From Chytridium lagenaria (taxonomy: Eukaryota; Chytridiomycota; Chytridiomycetes; Chytridiales; Chytridiaceae), in the NCBI GenBank assembly GCA_025449115.1, contig JAHLKC010000006.1:269501-333500 (forward strand): a stretch of DNA of 64,000 nt, given 5' to 3'. This document shows, one piece after another, positions 13,301-23,753 of this stretch. The notes under the pieces were generated by a model. The model had not been told where the DNA came from, searched no databases, and saw only the letters and a program-made list of their open reading frames with translations. Made by a program: the position numbers and the translations under genes. Position 1 is the stretch's first letter, and every line of letters starts with the position of its first letter.

Positions 13301-14599
13301 CGCCTGCCTTTTCGATTTGGGGGTACACGGTGTTATCAACGGTGAGGGCAGAGAAGCTAAATCAGCCTGAGATGACGTCAACACTGGTGGTAAGTAATGA
13401 AGCCTCAGTACATGTTAACTAAATACCTACTTACAGGTTTCCTGTAAAGAAATGCTGCGGCAAACTATAAGGTAAGGGTCAAGTCAACATGTCTACTAAC
13501 GGACTCCACAGAAAGTTCGATTTTGGTGCTAAACTTAAGGAGTTCTTCCCTCGAGCAACTAAACTCTACATTGGTCAGATCGGTGCTGAAGGAAAGTGTT
13601 CAAAACTACAGTGAGGAGCCTGCTTGCGAAATATCTCGCGATGAGTTTGCGTGGTTCCTTCACGCGATTACTCAGATTGAAGTACAGTAAGTTTCCGAAA
13701 TTTACCGTATTATAATGGTCAATACAGCGTCACTGATGAATGCTCGGCGTTCCTGCAAGGATATTTTAACACGATGAGACAGGCTGTCGGCAGCATCGCA
13801 ATCGGGCACGACTCCATGTTTTCCACTCTTGAGGTAATCAAACTCTGGTTTAAGCCAAATATTGAAACAGCAGTAGAGCCTCATTCGAATCACTATCGCC
13901 CATGCGCGAGTAAGTTGTTCAGTCTACACGATTATCGCGTTATAGCCGAGATGGCGCTGATGCCGTTACTTAAAATAGCTTTGCTTGAGAAACTACACAA
14001 TGATCGAAGACGCGCTTGTCAGGTTATATCTTTTCTAATTCTACAAGAACGGTAACCCATTCCCAACAGCATCGTGCTGGTAGAAGAGTCTATTGCTTTC
14101 GCGTACGGCGTGTCGTGCTTAGGATTCACTACGCTCCCTGAAGACCAAGAAAACGTCCAACGCTTATACCAGCCCACTACGATGGATAAGGAGTTTGGAA
14201 TTAATCTGGAAGATGGTAACGAAGCCATCGACGATGTCATGAACAGGTCAGATCCCTGACATTGGCAATTCAGGCTAAACTGGCATCCATCTTTATAGAT
14301 TCCATAAGCATGTGCTGAAAACTGTGGAAAAGCGTGCAGAGACTGCTCTTGGTATCAAGCACTTGGAAGAGGGGCACGACGTCGGAGAATATGAAGAGTC
14401 TGAACACTTTATTGCTCCAAAAGGAGCCGATGATTTCGACGAAAAGAAGAGACCGAAGATGTGGAGGGAGGTTGTGGTGGTGGTGGATGATGATGATGAT
14501 GATGATGATGATGTTGGTGATGGTGATGGTGATGATGATGATGATCGTGATGCTACCTCCATTAACACTGCAGTCATAAAAAACAATTACGGTAAATAA
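10382..14599 (+). CDS. Unrecognised long multi-exon protein
   Basis: I see a chain of open segments joined by plausible short introns, starting MPSTPSSQRHSKAMRANA at 10382. Segments include IQFLRDRFSYRPPASARFLP, SRFDDFE, MDDILGGIHAAMETRKQ, IYLDIMELMDTD, ACYELLLSLWEPEDILRPES, EFQNRFKANGMGKLLNIKGF, a Cys-rich stretch (CCTKEDLVCYQCNSMMKES, HYCKKTC), YCLRFQVNGNLNEAQGRM, LQISSDINPPLEPRTLMAQL, DEFAWFLHAITQIEVQ, VIKLWFKPNIETAVEPHSNH and, near the end, SIAFAYGVSCLGFTTLPEDQ. It finishes with an acidic tail containing a GAT-encoded poly-Asp run. I do not recognise the family. The N-terminal ~150 residues look disordered and the rest mostly alpha-helical. Some joins need frame changes without a good splice site, so exact exons are uncertain. 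It could be one gene or two. Confidence 0.55.
14483..14546 (+). repeat. GAT/GGT trinucleotide repeat (poly-Asp tail)
   Basis: Tandem GAT codons with interspersed GGT encode an Asp/Gly-rich tail at the C-terminus of the preceding gene. Such tracts are length-variable. Confidence 0.75.
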
Positions 14600-14733
14600 A
14601 TAGTAAATTGCTTTTCACAATACTCGGAGGTCCTCACTCATCAATCTTTTTGTGTCTGTGTTTATTAATAGTTCATTTTTGGAGATTACAGAAATTGACC
14701 CTCAACCACCCAAACCGTAAAACAGCAACCACA

Positions 14734-16399
14734 ATGGACAAGGTCCACAACTTCATCACCGCAAAACTGTCTGGTCTAAGCGTCGGCGACTACCAGCTGC
14801 AGCCCCTTGACCTTGTGCTTTTCAACGGTAAGGACCCCGTTGCCTCTTTCATTCGAAAGGTGCAACGGAACCAGGTCGTGCCGCACCTCTCAGTACCTTT
14901 CCACGCTCTCCTGGACCCACGCTGGAATCATCGTCGATAAAACCGTCCTGCCTCTTGACTGCCTTGAGCCAAACAAGCTTTACATCTATGAGTCCATCTT
15001 TTCTGGCGAGGTTGCCGGTTACGTTTGTGAGTATGCTTGAATATAATTTGTATACTCGCCACCGAGCTTCGAGCTCTTGCCAACAGAGCCTGTTGATGGC
15101 GCCAAGGTGTACACTTAGTTGTCTTAAAATATTTCAATTGAAGTTTGCCTGGGGATTTGATATTACCACGCCGAACCATTCTTAACACGTGCAATCAGGG
15201 AATTAACATCATTAATTTTAATTCAGATTCCCGCGTCCTTCCCCTTGACCACGAAGTTGCCAAGGGCTCCTTCCACCTCGGCCCGCAGATTCGTGACTTT
15301 GTTGGAGTTGTCGAAGAGGCTGATTCTGACGTTGCGTTTGCCCTTTGAAGCCTGAGGAGAGGAAAAGAATAATGAAGAGTCTGGACGAAGATCCTGAAGC
15401 CTTTCTCAAGCTTTACGAAAAGTACAAGAGCTACGGATGTGAGTTTTATGGAAATCGAATGCCATTGTGCCTTTGCCTTTCTTACCTGCTTTTACTCTCA
15501 GATCCCCTCATGATTCTCCCTCAGCTCGCAGCAGCCAACGATAATCTCTTTAAGCAGCTTGACGATGTCAGAAGCTTCTTTAGGTTCCAGCCCAAGAAAG
15601 AGCAAGAGTCGAGAGAGGTATTCTGCTCTGAACTTGTTGCCATTCTCTACAAGGCCTTTTCTATGGAGAGTTTTTTGAATTTGGATCCTGGAAAGTTCAC
15701 CCCATTGGAGGTGGAAGTGGCTCCAGAATTCGGAGGCATGTGTTACTACGTCAAAGAAAATGGCAAAGTCCTTCTCAAGGATAATCGCAAGGTTCCCACG
15801 GAATGGTGAGCTAAATTTCTTTTTCGGGTTTAGGTTTCAGAATCCGAAGCTAATCTAGTATTGACATATAAACTTTAACTTTGTTTAGCTTGACTACTCG
15901 ATACCATAACATGGTTCGCTCATTCACTAGACCAACGCAATGGGTTACCGTTATCCCCGGAGAACCCTTCCCGGAAAATGCTGACCCCGCCGGTACTGAC
16001 CTTGACGGGTCTCCTCTCTACATCGCCCGTGCTAAGATTGGCGCTGCGATGCATGTTGGCAAAACTACTGCTAACCCTCGCATTGCGTTTATTCCCTTTG
16101 ATGGCAATGAGATGAACATTCGATACCAACACGAGGTTCTTGTCAGCCTTAAAGGCTTTAAGTGGGTGGCCGCCAAGGATGGGGAGATCCCACCTAACGC
16201 TGTGGAGGCCGGCTTTGAGGAGGATGGAGACACTTTGTACATTGCACGCGGTGAAGTGTCTAAGGGAGGGTTCCTTAGCTTGGGAGCGAAAAAAGAGTAT
16301 TGTGCCTGGAAAGATCTCTAAGGATATGGTGGAGCAAACCTGCCCTTTAACGGCAGAGAAGTCAAGGTGAAGACATACGAGGTTCTTTGCAACGAGTAA
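14734..16399 (+). CDS. Permuted papain-like (NlpC/P60, YiiX-type) amidase fused to DM9 repeats
   Basis: N-terminal half resembles circularly permuted papain-fold amidases. It begins MDKVHNFITAKLSGLSVGDY with LQPLDLVLFNGKDPVASFIR, then a His in SWTHAGIIVD (about 14915) and, after more exons, a Cys in REVFCSELVAILYKAF (about 15625). This is the His-then-Cys order of the permuted family. The C-terminal half carries two DM9 (DUF3421) repeats: GSPLYIARAKIGAAMHVGK followed by MNIRYQHEVL, then FKWVAAKDGEIPPNAVEAGF followed by LYIARGEVSKGG and YGGANLPFNGREVKVKTYEV, ending LCNE-stop at 16399. DM9 modules in other organisms bind mannose-type glycans. No signal peptide is obvious, so a cytosolic role is likely. 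The last DM9 repeat needs two one-base frame corrections near 16290-16330. Confidence 0.82.
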
Positions 16400-16617
16400 T
16401 TTCTGAATTGCTTTTCTGTTATTGACGTGTCGTGTTGTATCCAAAGCTTCTCTCTGTCTCTGTTTCAACTGTTCTCTGATCCCTGACAACCAAACGTAAA
16501 TACATTATTGATGTCTGACGCCAAAGGTTGCAGGGCTGGGAAACCAAGCTCAAAATCTTGAAAATATATTTAAAAGGGACCCTACCAGAACCCATCAATT
16601 CTCGAAAACTAACCATC

Positions 16618-18338
16618 ATGTCCATCCTTTCTATCATCCTCCGGCCAAAATATGCCATCGCTGCTGTCCTCTCGGTCGTCATCAGCTACCTTGGGCTTGA
16701 TTGGGTTAAGCGAGTCCGTTTCAACTCAACCATCCCCGGCTTCACGCCCCTTCCCATTGTAGGTGACTTATTCGCGATTATTAAGTACATCCGTACGAGC
16801 AAGATGCACGAGTTTAGAGATATTCTGCGACAGAGGTTTGGCATCATCTCTCGCTATTCCGTGGGTAACAATCACTTTGTTTACCTTGGGGATGCTGAGG
16901 CTGGGAGGAAGGTGTTGAGGTCTAACGGCGAGTTTATTCGTCGTGGGTTGAACCGAACCCAAACTCAAGGATTGTTTCATTATGGACTATTCATTCTGCC
17001 TACAGGTGAGCTACTCTCTTTTTTCATATGTTTATTTCTCACGTCAAAAGATGAAACTTGGAAAAGGCACAGGAAGTCTTTGCAACCGTCCTTTGGCCCC
17101 AGCCATCTTCGGCATACTGTTGAAGCCGTTAACCAAGTCTGTGACAGTCTTTTCAGCGTTTGGGACGCAGAGATGACAGAAACCTCCACCCAGCTTGCTG
17201 GTTACCTCCCAAAATCATTGAAAGCCGACATGTTTGCCGTTGCGTCTTCTCTCACTCTCGACGTTCTTGGCAAGGTTGCATTTTCCTACGATTTTGGTTC
17301 CGTTGATGCACACCGCAATCCGGAGGGAGAGAAGCAGTCAAAACTGTACCATAGGGCTATGGAGATCTTGGCAAAAAGACTATATGTTCCGCCATCATCT
17401 TATAAGTCTGTGGGAGTTTCGGTGGAAGACGTGACTAGAGAGATGGAGGATGTAAAGGTTGTACTGAGGAAAGTGATTGCGAAAAGAGGCAGGATAAGAA
17501 GAGTGGGTGTTCCGCCAAAAGTTTGGAGGGGATGGCGACGATGGATGCGTTAGATCGGATGCTTGAGGATAATTCAGACTGGACAGATGAGGAAATTCTG
17601 GATGAAGTCTTTGCGCTGTATGTAATTACAATCACCTTATAAGTTTATCCTACTGTGTACTAAATATTTTCACTCTGGTTTTTCTTTTAAGCTTCCTTGC
17701 TGGCGGCGAAACCACGGCCAATTCTATTGTGTTTGCAATCTACCTTCTCGACCAACACCCTGAAGTTCTTGAACGCATGCAAGACGAAATTGAAGCCGTC
17801 GTTGGAGACTCTGAGCACATTACCTGGGACCATCTTCCGCAGCTTGAATACACCGAATGCGTCATTAAGGAAACGCTTCGTCTTCGGCCTACAGTTACGG
17901 GATCCTTACCGAGGATCGCGCTCGTGGACACTGAGATCTTGGGACACCCGATTCGAAAGGGGACAAACGTGATTGTAGATGTTGCGGGTATTCAGAGGAA
18001 CGAAAAATATTGGAAGCATCCAGAATCGTTTATACCGACAAGGTGGCTGGGGAAGGAGGGCCAGTCGCCAGTGGGGTATTTGCCGTTCTTGGATGGACCC
18101 CATCAGTGTATTGGCATGAAGGTATGTTGATCTTTTTCAAATTGATGGTTGATGTCTAAACCTTCTTGTTTGTCTGTGCTTAAAGATGGCCATGCTTGAA
18201 CTCAAAACTGCATTGCCAAGGCTCGTTAGGTCTTACAGATTCTTGGTCGATCAGAATCAAAAACTCGAGCTGATCACGGCTACAACTCACGGCTTTAAGA
18301 AAGGCATGATGACTACTGTGTATCCTAAGCAGCCTTAA
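16618..18338 (+). CDS. Cytochrome P450 (P450-1), one frame break
   Basis: Microsomal P450 monooxygenase. The chosen start (16618) begins MSILSIILRPKYAIAAVLSV, an N-terminal membrane anchor; an upstream in-frame ATG at 16528 lies in sequence shared with P450 flanks elsewhere and is less likely. After IPGFTPLPIVGDLF come RRGLNRTQTQGLF, WKRHRKSLQPSFGPSHLRHT (helix C), the I-helix FLAGGETTANSI, ExxR in KETLRLRP, the PERF-type FIPTRW and the haem loop FLDGPHQCIGMK, where the Cys is present and the usual Arg is His. It ends MTTVYPKQP-stop. One base is missing in an A run near 17485 (AKRG..): the pseudogene copy at 22 kb keeps the longer run and the open frame (ITKKRQDKKSGCSAKSL). Substrate unknown; family number not assigned. 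Confidence 0.92.
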
Positions 18339-18652
18339 CTAGTCTTGTTTGCTGCTTTTCTATTCATCCTTTGGGTATTCTCTTCCTTTTTTTTTTTCTT
18401 CTTTTTTTCCTTTCGCATTTCTCGACATCAATAATTTTATGCCGCATTCATTCATATGGTCACTTTCTCTTATCAATTTCCTCATGAAATATATTTCCCA
18501 TGGATGATTCCATTCTTCAAATTAGACAACATTCTCATCATGTGAAGATATATGCTCAGGAGTTAGAGCCAAAGAAATAATGAAGGAACACCTTCGTTGG
18601 CCCTGCGTTAGGTGAGGTTTGATCAAATCACAAAAAGCGTTTCTGATGACGG
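18339..18652. other. 3' intergenic region between convergent P450-1 and metacaspase
   Basis: About 310 bases between two gene ends pointing at each other, with T-rich runs (about 18385-18410) and an A/T-rich block. No gene seen. Confidence 0.4.
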
Positions 18653-21240
18653 TCAAAGTTGTTTGCGATTGGGTACCAGAGTCCATAAAGAAAGAAAAAT
18701 ACAGCTGTCAGCACTTAAAAACTCCCACCAGAAAATATCAGGGGGGAAATCACGAAAAAAAAACGCATTTATCACCTGCGCGGGATCAATTTCATGACTT
18801 GCACTAAGTTGCGGAATCTGCGTAAATTTGTTTTTCTTCATCTCTTTCCTCACAAATTGTAAAATATCCAAGAATGACGGATTAACTCCAGGATTTTTTC
18901 TCAACATTGTGAGGAGCGCGTGCGTCAATGCTCCTTTAGCCACACCATTAAAACTGGCATCGGCAGCAGTTTGGGAATCTTTACAGCCACTTTAAAAACG
19001 TTAGAATATATAAAGCAGAACAACGAGATGTTGGAAATGAAGTGGTGAAAATCCAATGCATGGATTACCAACCTTACGAGTATAACCTCTGCTGCTGAAG
19101 ATCTGTTCTTCAAGCTCTTGTGTTTGTCCGTGAGATTGGGGGGACCGAGTAACTTTCCATCAGCAGAATACTGATACGGAAGGTCAAGAATGGTTCCTGA
19201 ATTGTTTTTTTTTTGCGCCGAGTTAGAATATAACACATAGTAAAAAGCCAATATCATAATAGCGGCACCTGAATGGCAACAATCAAAGACGCAAGTCATG
19301 CGAACCCCCTTCGGAAGACCGAAAACGAGACGCTCGTTAAGTTCCTGGTGATGATAATTGTCAGTACATACATCTACGAATTATCTATTCTCAAAAAAAA
19401 AGTTACTTACGTTATCAACAATTTGTCCAGCTGACTCGTAGTCCATCGGCACGAGAGTTTCATCAAGGTTTTCGTAGGAATCTTCAAGGTCGCGTAAATT
19501 TGAGAACGTTTAAAGTAAATAATAGGAAACTAGGGCTGCCAGGGCAGATATAAAAGATACTCACCCGTTGAATCTTGCTGGTTGCCGTGGCCAGAAAAAT
19601 GGAAGTAAAACTTGTCCCCTGCGATTGCATCCTTTCTCAACCAAGATATCGCCGCCAGAATATTTTTCTTGTTTGGCATCTTCTTTGGGTTCCTTAGCAT
19701 CATCCGTCAACACCCTGATCGTGTCAGGATGGTCCTCATACCCAAGCGTCGTGACCAGCATCTGTTGAACACCTCTCACGTCCTCAATGCATCCTTTCAG
19801 CTCCACACCCGTACCTTTGTAGTTGATCCCGATCAACACGGCACGTCGGATGGGAGCGCGAGAAGCCTTATTTGTGGGTGAGGCAGATGAAGAACGAGGT
19901 GGGCTACGGTCACGCTCGGATTTGGACATGTCGTTATTGCGTGGAGGGGTACGATCACGATCATTTTTGCTTGGAGGTGTGCGGTCCCTGTCCCTTTTGT
20001 GACGGTCGTTATGGCGTGGGGGCGTACGGCCACGGCCGCTTTTAGAAGTTTCATTATTGCGACGACGGTCACGGTCATCGTCATTATCACTGCCCATGTA
20101 ATCGTCGTGCCTTCCATTGCCTTTTCTGTCATCAGACTTTCGACTGTTTCCTCCTTTCTTGTTTTGCTCTCGCCTTCCATCCTCATTGTCACTGTGGGCA
20201 TTCGACTGCTTCATTTTAGGGGCCGATGAGTGAGGCTTTCGATAGTAATCTTCCTCGTCACTAGATGCGCTTCCCTTCTTTCTATATTTCGTACTTTCAG
20301 CTTTCGCGTCTTGTCCCTTTGTTCTTCCTCCAAACGCAAACGTATCAAATGGATCATTTTGCCAACCCTTCGCCTCCTTTGAATTTCCAGACCCTTGCGG
20401 CTTACTCTATAGCGGCTTTTCGGAATTATAAAATTCGTATTCATCTTCGGTCTTACGTCCGTTTCCACTGCCGCCTCCATATTTCCTGTCATATCGGTCA
20501 TCTCCTTTCTTACCACCTCCGCCGTTTCTGCCATTCCCGTAATCGTCGTCGCCGTAAAACCTCTTCCCTTGCTCATCCGAGTCCTTCCCAGCACGCTCGG
20601 ATTTCTTGGGACCAGCCTTTTCAGAATAATTATCCCACCCTCCCGAATGCTTTTGAGAACCCCCCTTCTTCGGCTTATCATCATCAAAATAGCCTCCCCG
20701 CGTTTCAACGCCTTTCGTGCCTGTCCCATAGCCATCTTTTGACTTCTTCTCATCTTCGTAAATGTGATGATGAAATACATGGAACATTCGTTTTTTGTTG
20801 TCTTCAGTAGCTTCAATCTTTGACATATGCGCAAAAGGTCGGTCGGGAGACTCGTCCCGTCGAGTTGATGCCTGCTTTGAACGCTGAGGCGCAACAATGA
20901 TGGCGGTTTGATGGCCGTAAGTGTCGGTTTGAAAAGCCTCGCTTTCAATGTGTCCGTAACCACCATGATTTTTAGGAGGGGCAGAGACAGGCCGCGTCCT
21001 TTGTGGTTGTAGTTGCGGAGGCTTCTGATGTTGAGCAGATGATGGATTGGAAAACAAATTCCAAATGCCACGGTCGGTAACTTCGGTAGGTGACTCTGGA
21101 GAGTGTTGATATGGAGAGGCGCTAAGAGAACGGGTATGCACTGGGGCAGGATGGGTATCAAAATTCTCAAGTAAGTATCTTCGAAGGAAGGATACGTTTG
21201 AGGTGGTGGAGAGGAGGCAAAGCGGACGTGTTGGTCCCAC
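18653..21240 (-). CDS. MCA1: Type I metacaspase with long charged N-terminal extension
   Basis: Caspase-fold cysteine protease specific for Arg/Lys, linked to stress and protein quality control in fungi. The p20 core is RRAVLIGINYKGTGVELKGC, IEDVRGVQQMLVTTLGYED, with the catalytic His in FYFHFSGHGNQQDST (about 19575) and the catalytic Cys in CVFDCCHSG (about 19285). The p10 part has LTHALLTMLRKNPGVNPSFL and FTQIPQLSASHEIDP. The N-terminus is unusual: instead of the Pro/Gln-rich prodomain it has several hundred residues of Gly/Lys/Asp-rich sequence ending in repeats like RDRTPPRNND. One base is missing in an A run near 19660 (KQEK/NILAAISWL). A second break may lie near 20400. The ATG at 21240 is a guess; an alternative upstream frame (PPPQTYPSFEDTY) could hold the true start. 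Introns interrupt the catalytic domain. Confidence 0.88.
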
Positions 21241-21442
21241 GGGCTTAAATTCGCGGACACGATGGCTCGATTTTGGATCGCTGCAGGCTGAAGTCTATGA
21301 GCATGCTGAGACAGTACAAGAGCTGTGGCTACCGATGTAAAAGTTATCGTGGTAGTAGTTTATGTTTCGTGAAGTGGTGGCATTTTTGTTGTTGAAGTTT
21401 GTAAAAGTAAGTTAGTGACCATCAGAAGGAATAGAGAGTCGA

Positions 21443-21835
21443 CTAACGTCTCGAAAAATGAAGATAAAGGATATCGAAGACAGAAAAATCCCGCCTACAT
21501 TGCGAAGTCTGGAGGTTTGGCGAATTTGAGCATACAACTAAAAGAAAATCGCCGTTGCCCAACAGTCCTACAGGGCTCGAAGGTGTCATTTGAAAAAAGT
21601 CCGGTGGACCTCGGTACACTATCGCTCTCGACATGTCAATACAAGGATCATTGAAGAAGTGGTCCCTCTTCAACTTGGCTATGATGTCGAATAAGGTGAT
21701 TGGCCTCGCGGGATTTGAGGGCGGTAGGTCTGACACCACAATTCTCGCTGGCTCAGGACCCGCAGCGCTAGGATTGCTCGATGAAGGGAACCCTAGAAAG
21801 ACGACAGTAATTTTGGGTAATTGCTGGTAGTCCAT
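21443..21835 (-). CDS. Hypothetical protein, about 130 aa
   Basis: Open frame starting MDYQQLPKITVVFLGFPSSS at 21835 (an in-frame ATG at 21931 is also possible). It continues with LFDIIAKLKRDHFFNDPCID and FQMTPSSPVGLLGNGDFLLV. The composition looks like a folded alpha/beta protein rather than a chance ORF, but I recognise no family. It lies just upstream of the metacaspase gene on the same strand, so it may instead be an upstream exon of that gene. Confidence 0.4.
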   Translation of the reverse strand: MDYQQLPKITVVFLGFPSSSNPSAAGPEPARIVVSDLPPSNPARPITLFDIIAKLKRDHFFNDPCIDMSRAIVYRGPPDFFQMTPSSPVGLLGNGDFLLVVCSNSPNLQTSQCRRDFSVFDILYLHFSRR

Positions 21836-22040
21836 CGTGACCGCGTCTTCTTTGATTCTTGTAATTTTAAGTCGTAAAGTAGGTTTGAAATACCAATAAT
21901 GCAGCAATGCATGAGCAGTAAGTCCGAGCATGCGCTTCTTACCGCATTTATGTCTGACGTGTTTGCTTGGGAGTGTTCTGGGCCTTAGCCATTGTTCTCC
22001 ACTTGTTGGAAGGGTCTTTGTTTCTTTTTGGAAGGGTCAT

Positions 22041-23232
22041 TCAATCACTTTGTTTACCTTGGAGATCTGAGGCTGGGAGGAAAGTGTTGATGTCTAACGG
22101 CGAGTTTATTCGTCGTGGGTTGAACCGAACCCAAACTCAAGGATTGTTTCATTATAGACTATTCTGCCTACAGGTGAGCTACTCTCTTTTTTCATACGTG
22201 AAACTTGGAAAAGGCACAGGAAGTCTTTGCAACCGTCCTTTGGCCCCAGCCATCTTCGGCATACTGTTGAAGCCGTTAACCAAGTCTGTGACAGTCTTTT
22301 CAGCGTTTGGGACGCAGAGATGACAGAAACCTCCACCCAGCTTGCTGGTTACCTCCCAAAATCATTGAAAGCGGACATGTTTGCGGTTGCGTCTTCTCTC
22401 ACTCTCGACGTTCTTGGAAGGTTGCATTTTCCTATGATTTTGGTTCCGTTGATGCACACCGCAATTCAAACTTTTGGCGGAACACCCACTCTTCTTATCC
22501 TGCCTCTTTTTCGTAATCACTTTCCTCAGCACAACCTTTACATCCTCCATCTCTCTAGTCACGTCTTCCACCGAAACTCCCACAGACTTATAAGATGATG
22601 GCGGAACATATAGTCTTTTTGCCAAGATCTCCATAGCCCTATGGTACAGTTTTGACTGCTTCTCTTCCTCTGGAGGGGATGGCGACGATGGATGCGTTAG
22701 ATTGGATGCTTGAGGATAATTCAGACTGGACAGATGAAGTAATTCTGGATGAAGTCTTTGCGCTGTATGTAATTACAATCACCTTACAAGTTTATCCTAC
22801 TGTGTACTAAATCTTTTCACTCTGGTTTTTCTTTAAGCTTCCTTGCTGGCGGCGAAACCACGGCCAATTCTATTGTGTTTGCAATCTACCTTCTCGACCA
22901 ACACCCTAAAGTTCTTGAACGCATGCAAGACGAAATTGAAGCCGTCGTTGAAGACTCTGAGCTCATTACCTGGGACGATCTTCCGCAGCTTGAACACACC
23001 GAATGCGTCATTAAGGAAACGCTTCGTCTTCGACCTACAGTTACGGGATCCTTGCCGAGATCGCGCTCGTGGACACTGAGATCTTGGGACACCCGATTCG
23101 AAAGGGGACAAACGTGATTGTAGATGTTGCGGGTATTCAGAGGAACGAAAAATATTGGAAGCATCCAGAATCGTTTATACCGACAAGGTGGCTGGGGAAG
23201 GAGGGCCAGTCGCCAGTGGGGTATTTGCTGTA
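22041..23232 (+). pseudogene. P450-1 pseudogene with internal inversion
   Basis: A rearranged copy of P450-1. 22041-22456 matches 16871-17322 with part of the first intron deleted. 22457-22670 matches 17323-17526 on the opposite strand. 22671-23232 resumes in the original direction up to the sequence before the haem loop (VGYLP), where the match stops abruptly; the haem cysteine exon is absent. Several substitutions and a changed acceptor are present. Without the haem loop and with the inversion it cannot encode a P450. Confidence 0.92.
22457..22670 (-). other. Inverted ~214-bp segment inside the P450 pseudogene
   Basis: Read on the minus strand this piece encodes RAMEILAKRLYVPPSSYKS and onward in frame, the same stretch that P450-1 encodes on the plus strand. 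Junctions are at 'cgcaattc/aaacttttgg' on the left and 'ttcctc/tggagggg' on the right. Confidence 0.9.
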
Positions 23233-23261
23233 GCGGCGTGTTTTGAGACGCTAGGGTTTGC

Positions 23262-23560
23262 TATGAATATAAACTTATCTCACGATATTCTAATTTATTA
23301 TTAATTCTGCTCTAAGCTTAATTTTCGCAGAAATAGCTGGAGATTAATTGTTTGTTCATGTGTGCATTTAACTCGCTGGGCTGGTGGTCTGAGCGGATCA
23401 TGTCCCAGCGAATCGATATGTACTGAAAAGGTATGAACAATTTCATCTTTATTTCCTGTATTAGTATAAATATCTCATGGCCCTAACCCATCAAATTTTT
23501 TGTTCGTTCGTTCGTTTCAACACATGCCATTCCAAAACTGTATATACCGCAAGTATTTAT
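23262..23560 (+). repeat. Dispersed repeat R1, copy a
   Basis: About 300-bp repeat that also occurs near 53125-53395 (+), 59383-59545 (-) and 63242-63345 (-), with a partial copy near 55465-55570. It includes 'gagattaattg', 'gctgggctggtggtctga', a TATA-like 'gtataaatatctcatgg' and a (gttc)n run. All copies lie beside P450 genes or at the edge of the following gene. Its nature (old transposon remnant, or duplicated P450 flank) is not clear. Confidence 0.8.
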
Positions 23561-23716
23561 TTATTCAACTTGTTGTTTGTTGTGTTGTTTTTCAAATTTG
23601 AAAAATAAAGAAAACAGAGACTGGAAACCAAGCTCAAAATCTTGAAACTGTATATATATACTTGTTTATTCAACTTGTTGTTTGTTGTGTTAATATTCAA
23701 ATTTGAAAAATAAAGT
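23555..23716. repeat. Duplicated 3' flank unit of P450-2
   Basis: A ~50-bp unit ('ttattcaacttgttgtttg' ... 'caaatttgaaaaataaag') is present twice, separated by 'ggaaaccaagctcaaaatct'. The latter motif also occurs upstream of P450-1 (about 16539) and near 53600, showing that flanks as well as genes were copied. Confidence 0.75.
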
Positions 23717-23753
23717 AGACTGGTAAAAGCAAATGGGCCAAATGCATACTGAA

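Noticed and set aside
14293..14586. Minus-strand Ser/Thr-rich protein opposite the poly-Asp tract
   Set aside because: It is the antisense shadow of the GAT repeat.
16528..16617. Upstream start for P450-1
   Set aside because: The extra 30 residues precede the membrane anchor and come from flank sequence repeated downstream of other P450 genes.
20211..21260. Long 349-codon basic ORF on the minus strand
   Set aside because: It overlaps the metacaspase prodomain in another frame; its Arg/Ile-rich composition is what a shifted Gly/Lys/Asp-rich region gives. Only its first ~40 codons might be genuine.
22041..23232. Functional fourth P450
   Set aside because: It has an internal inversion and lacks the haem-binding exon.
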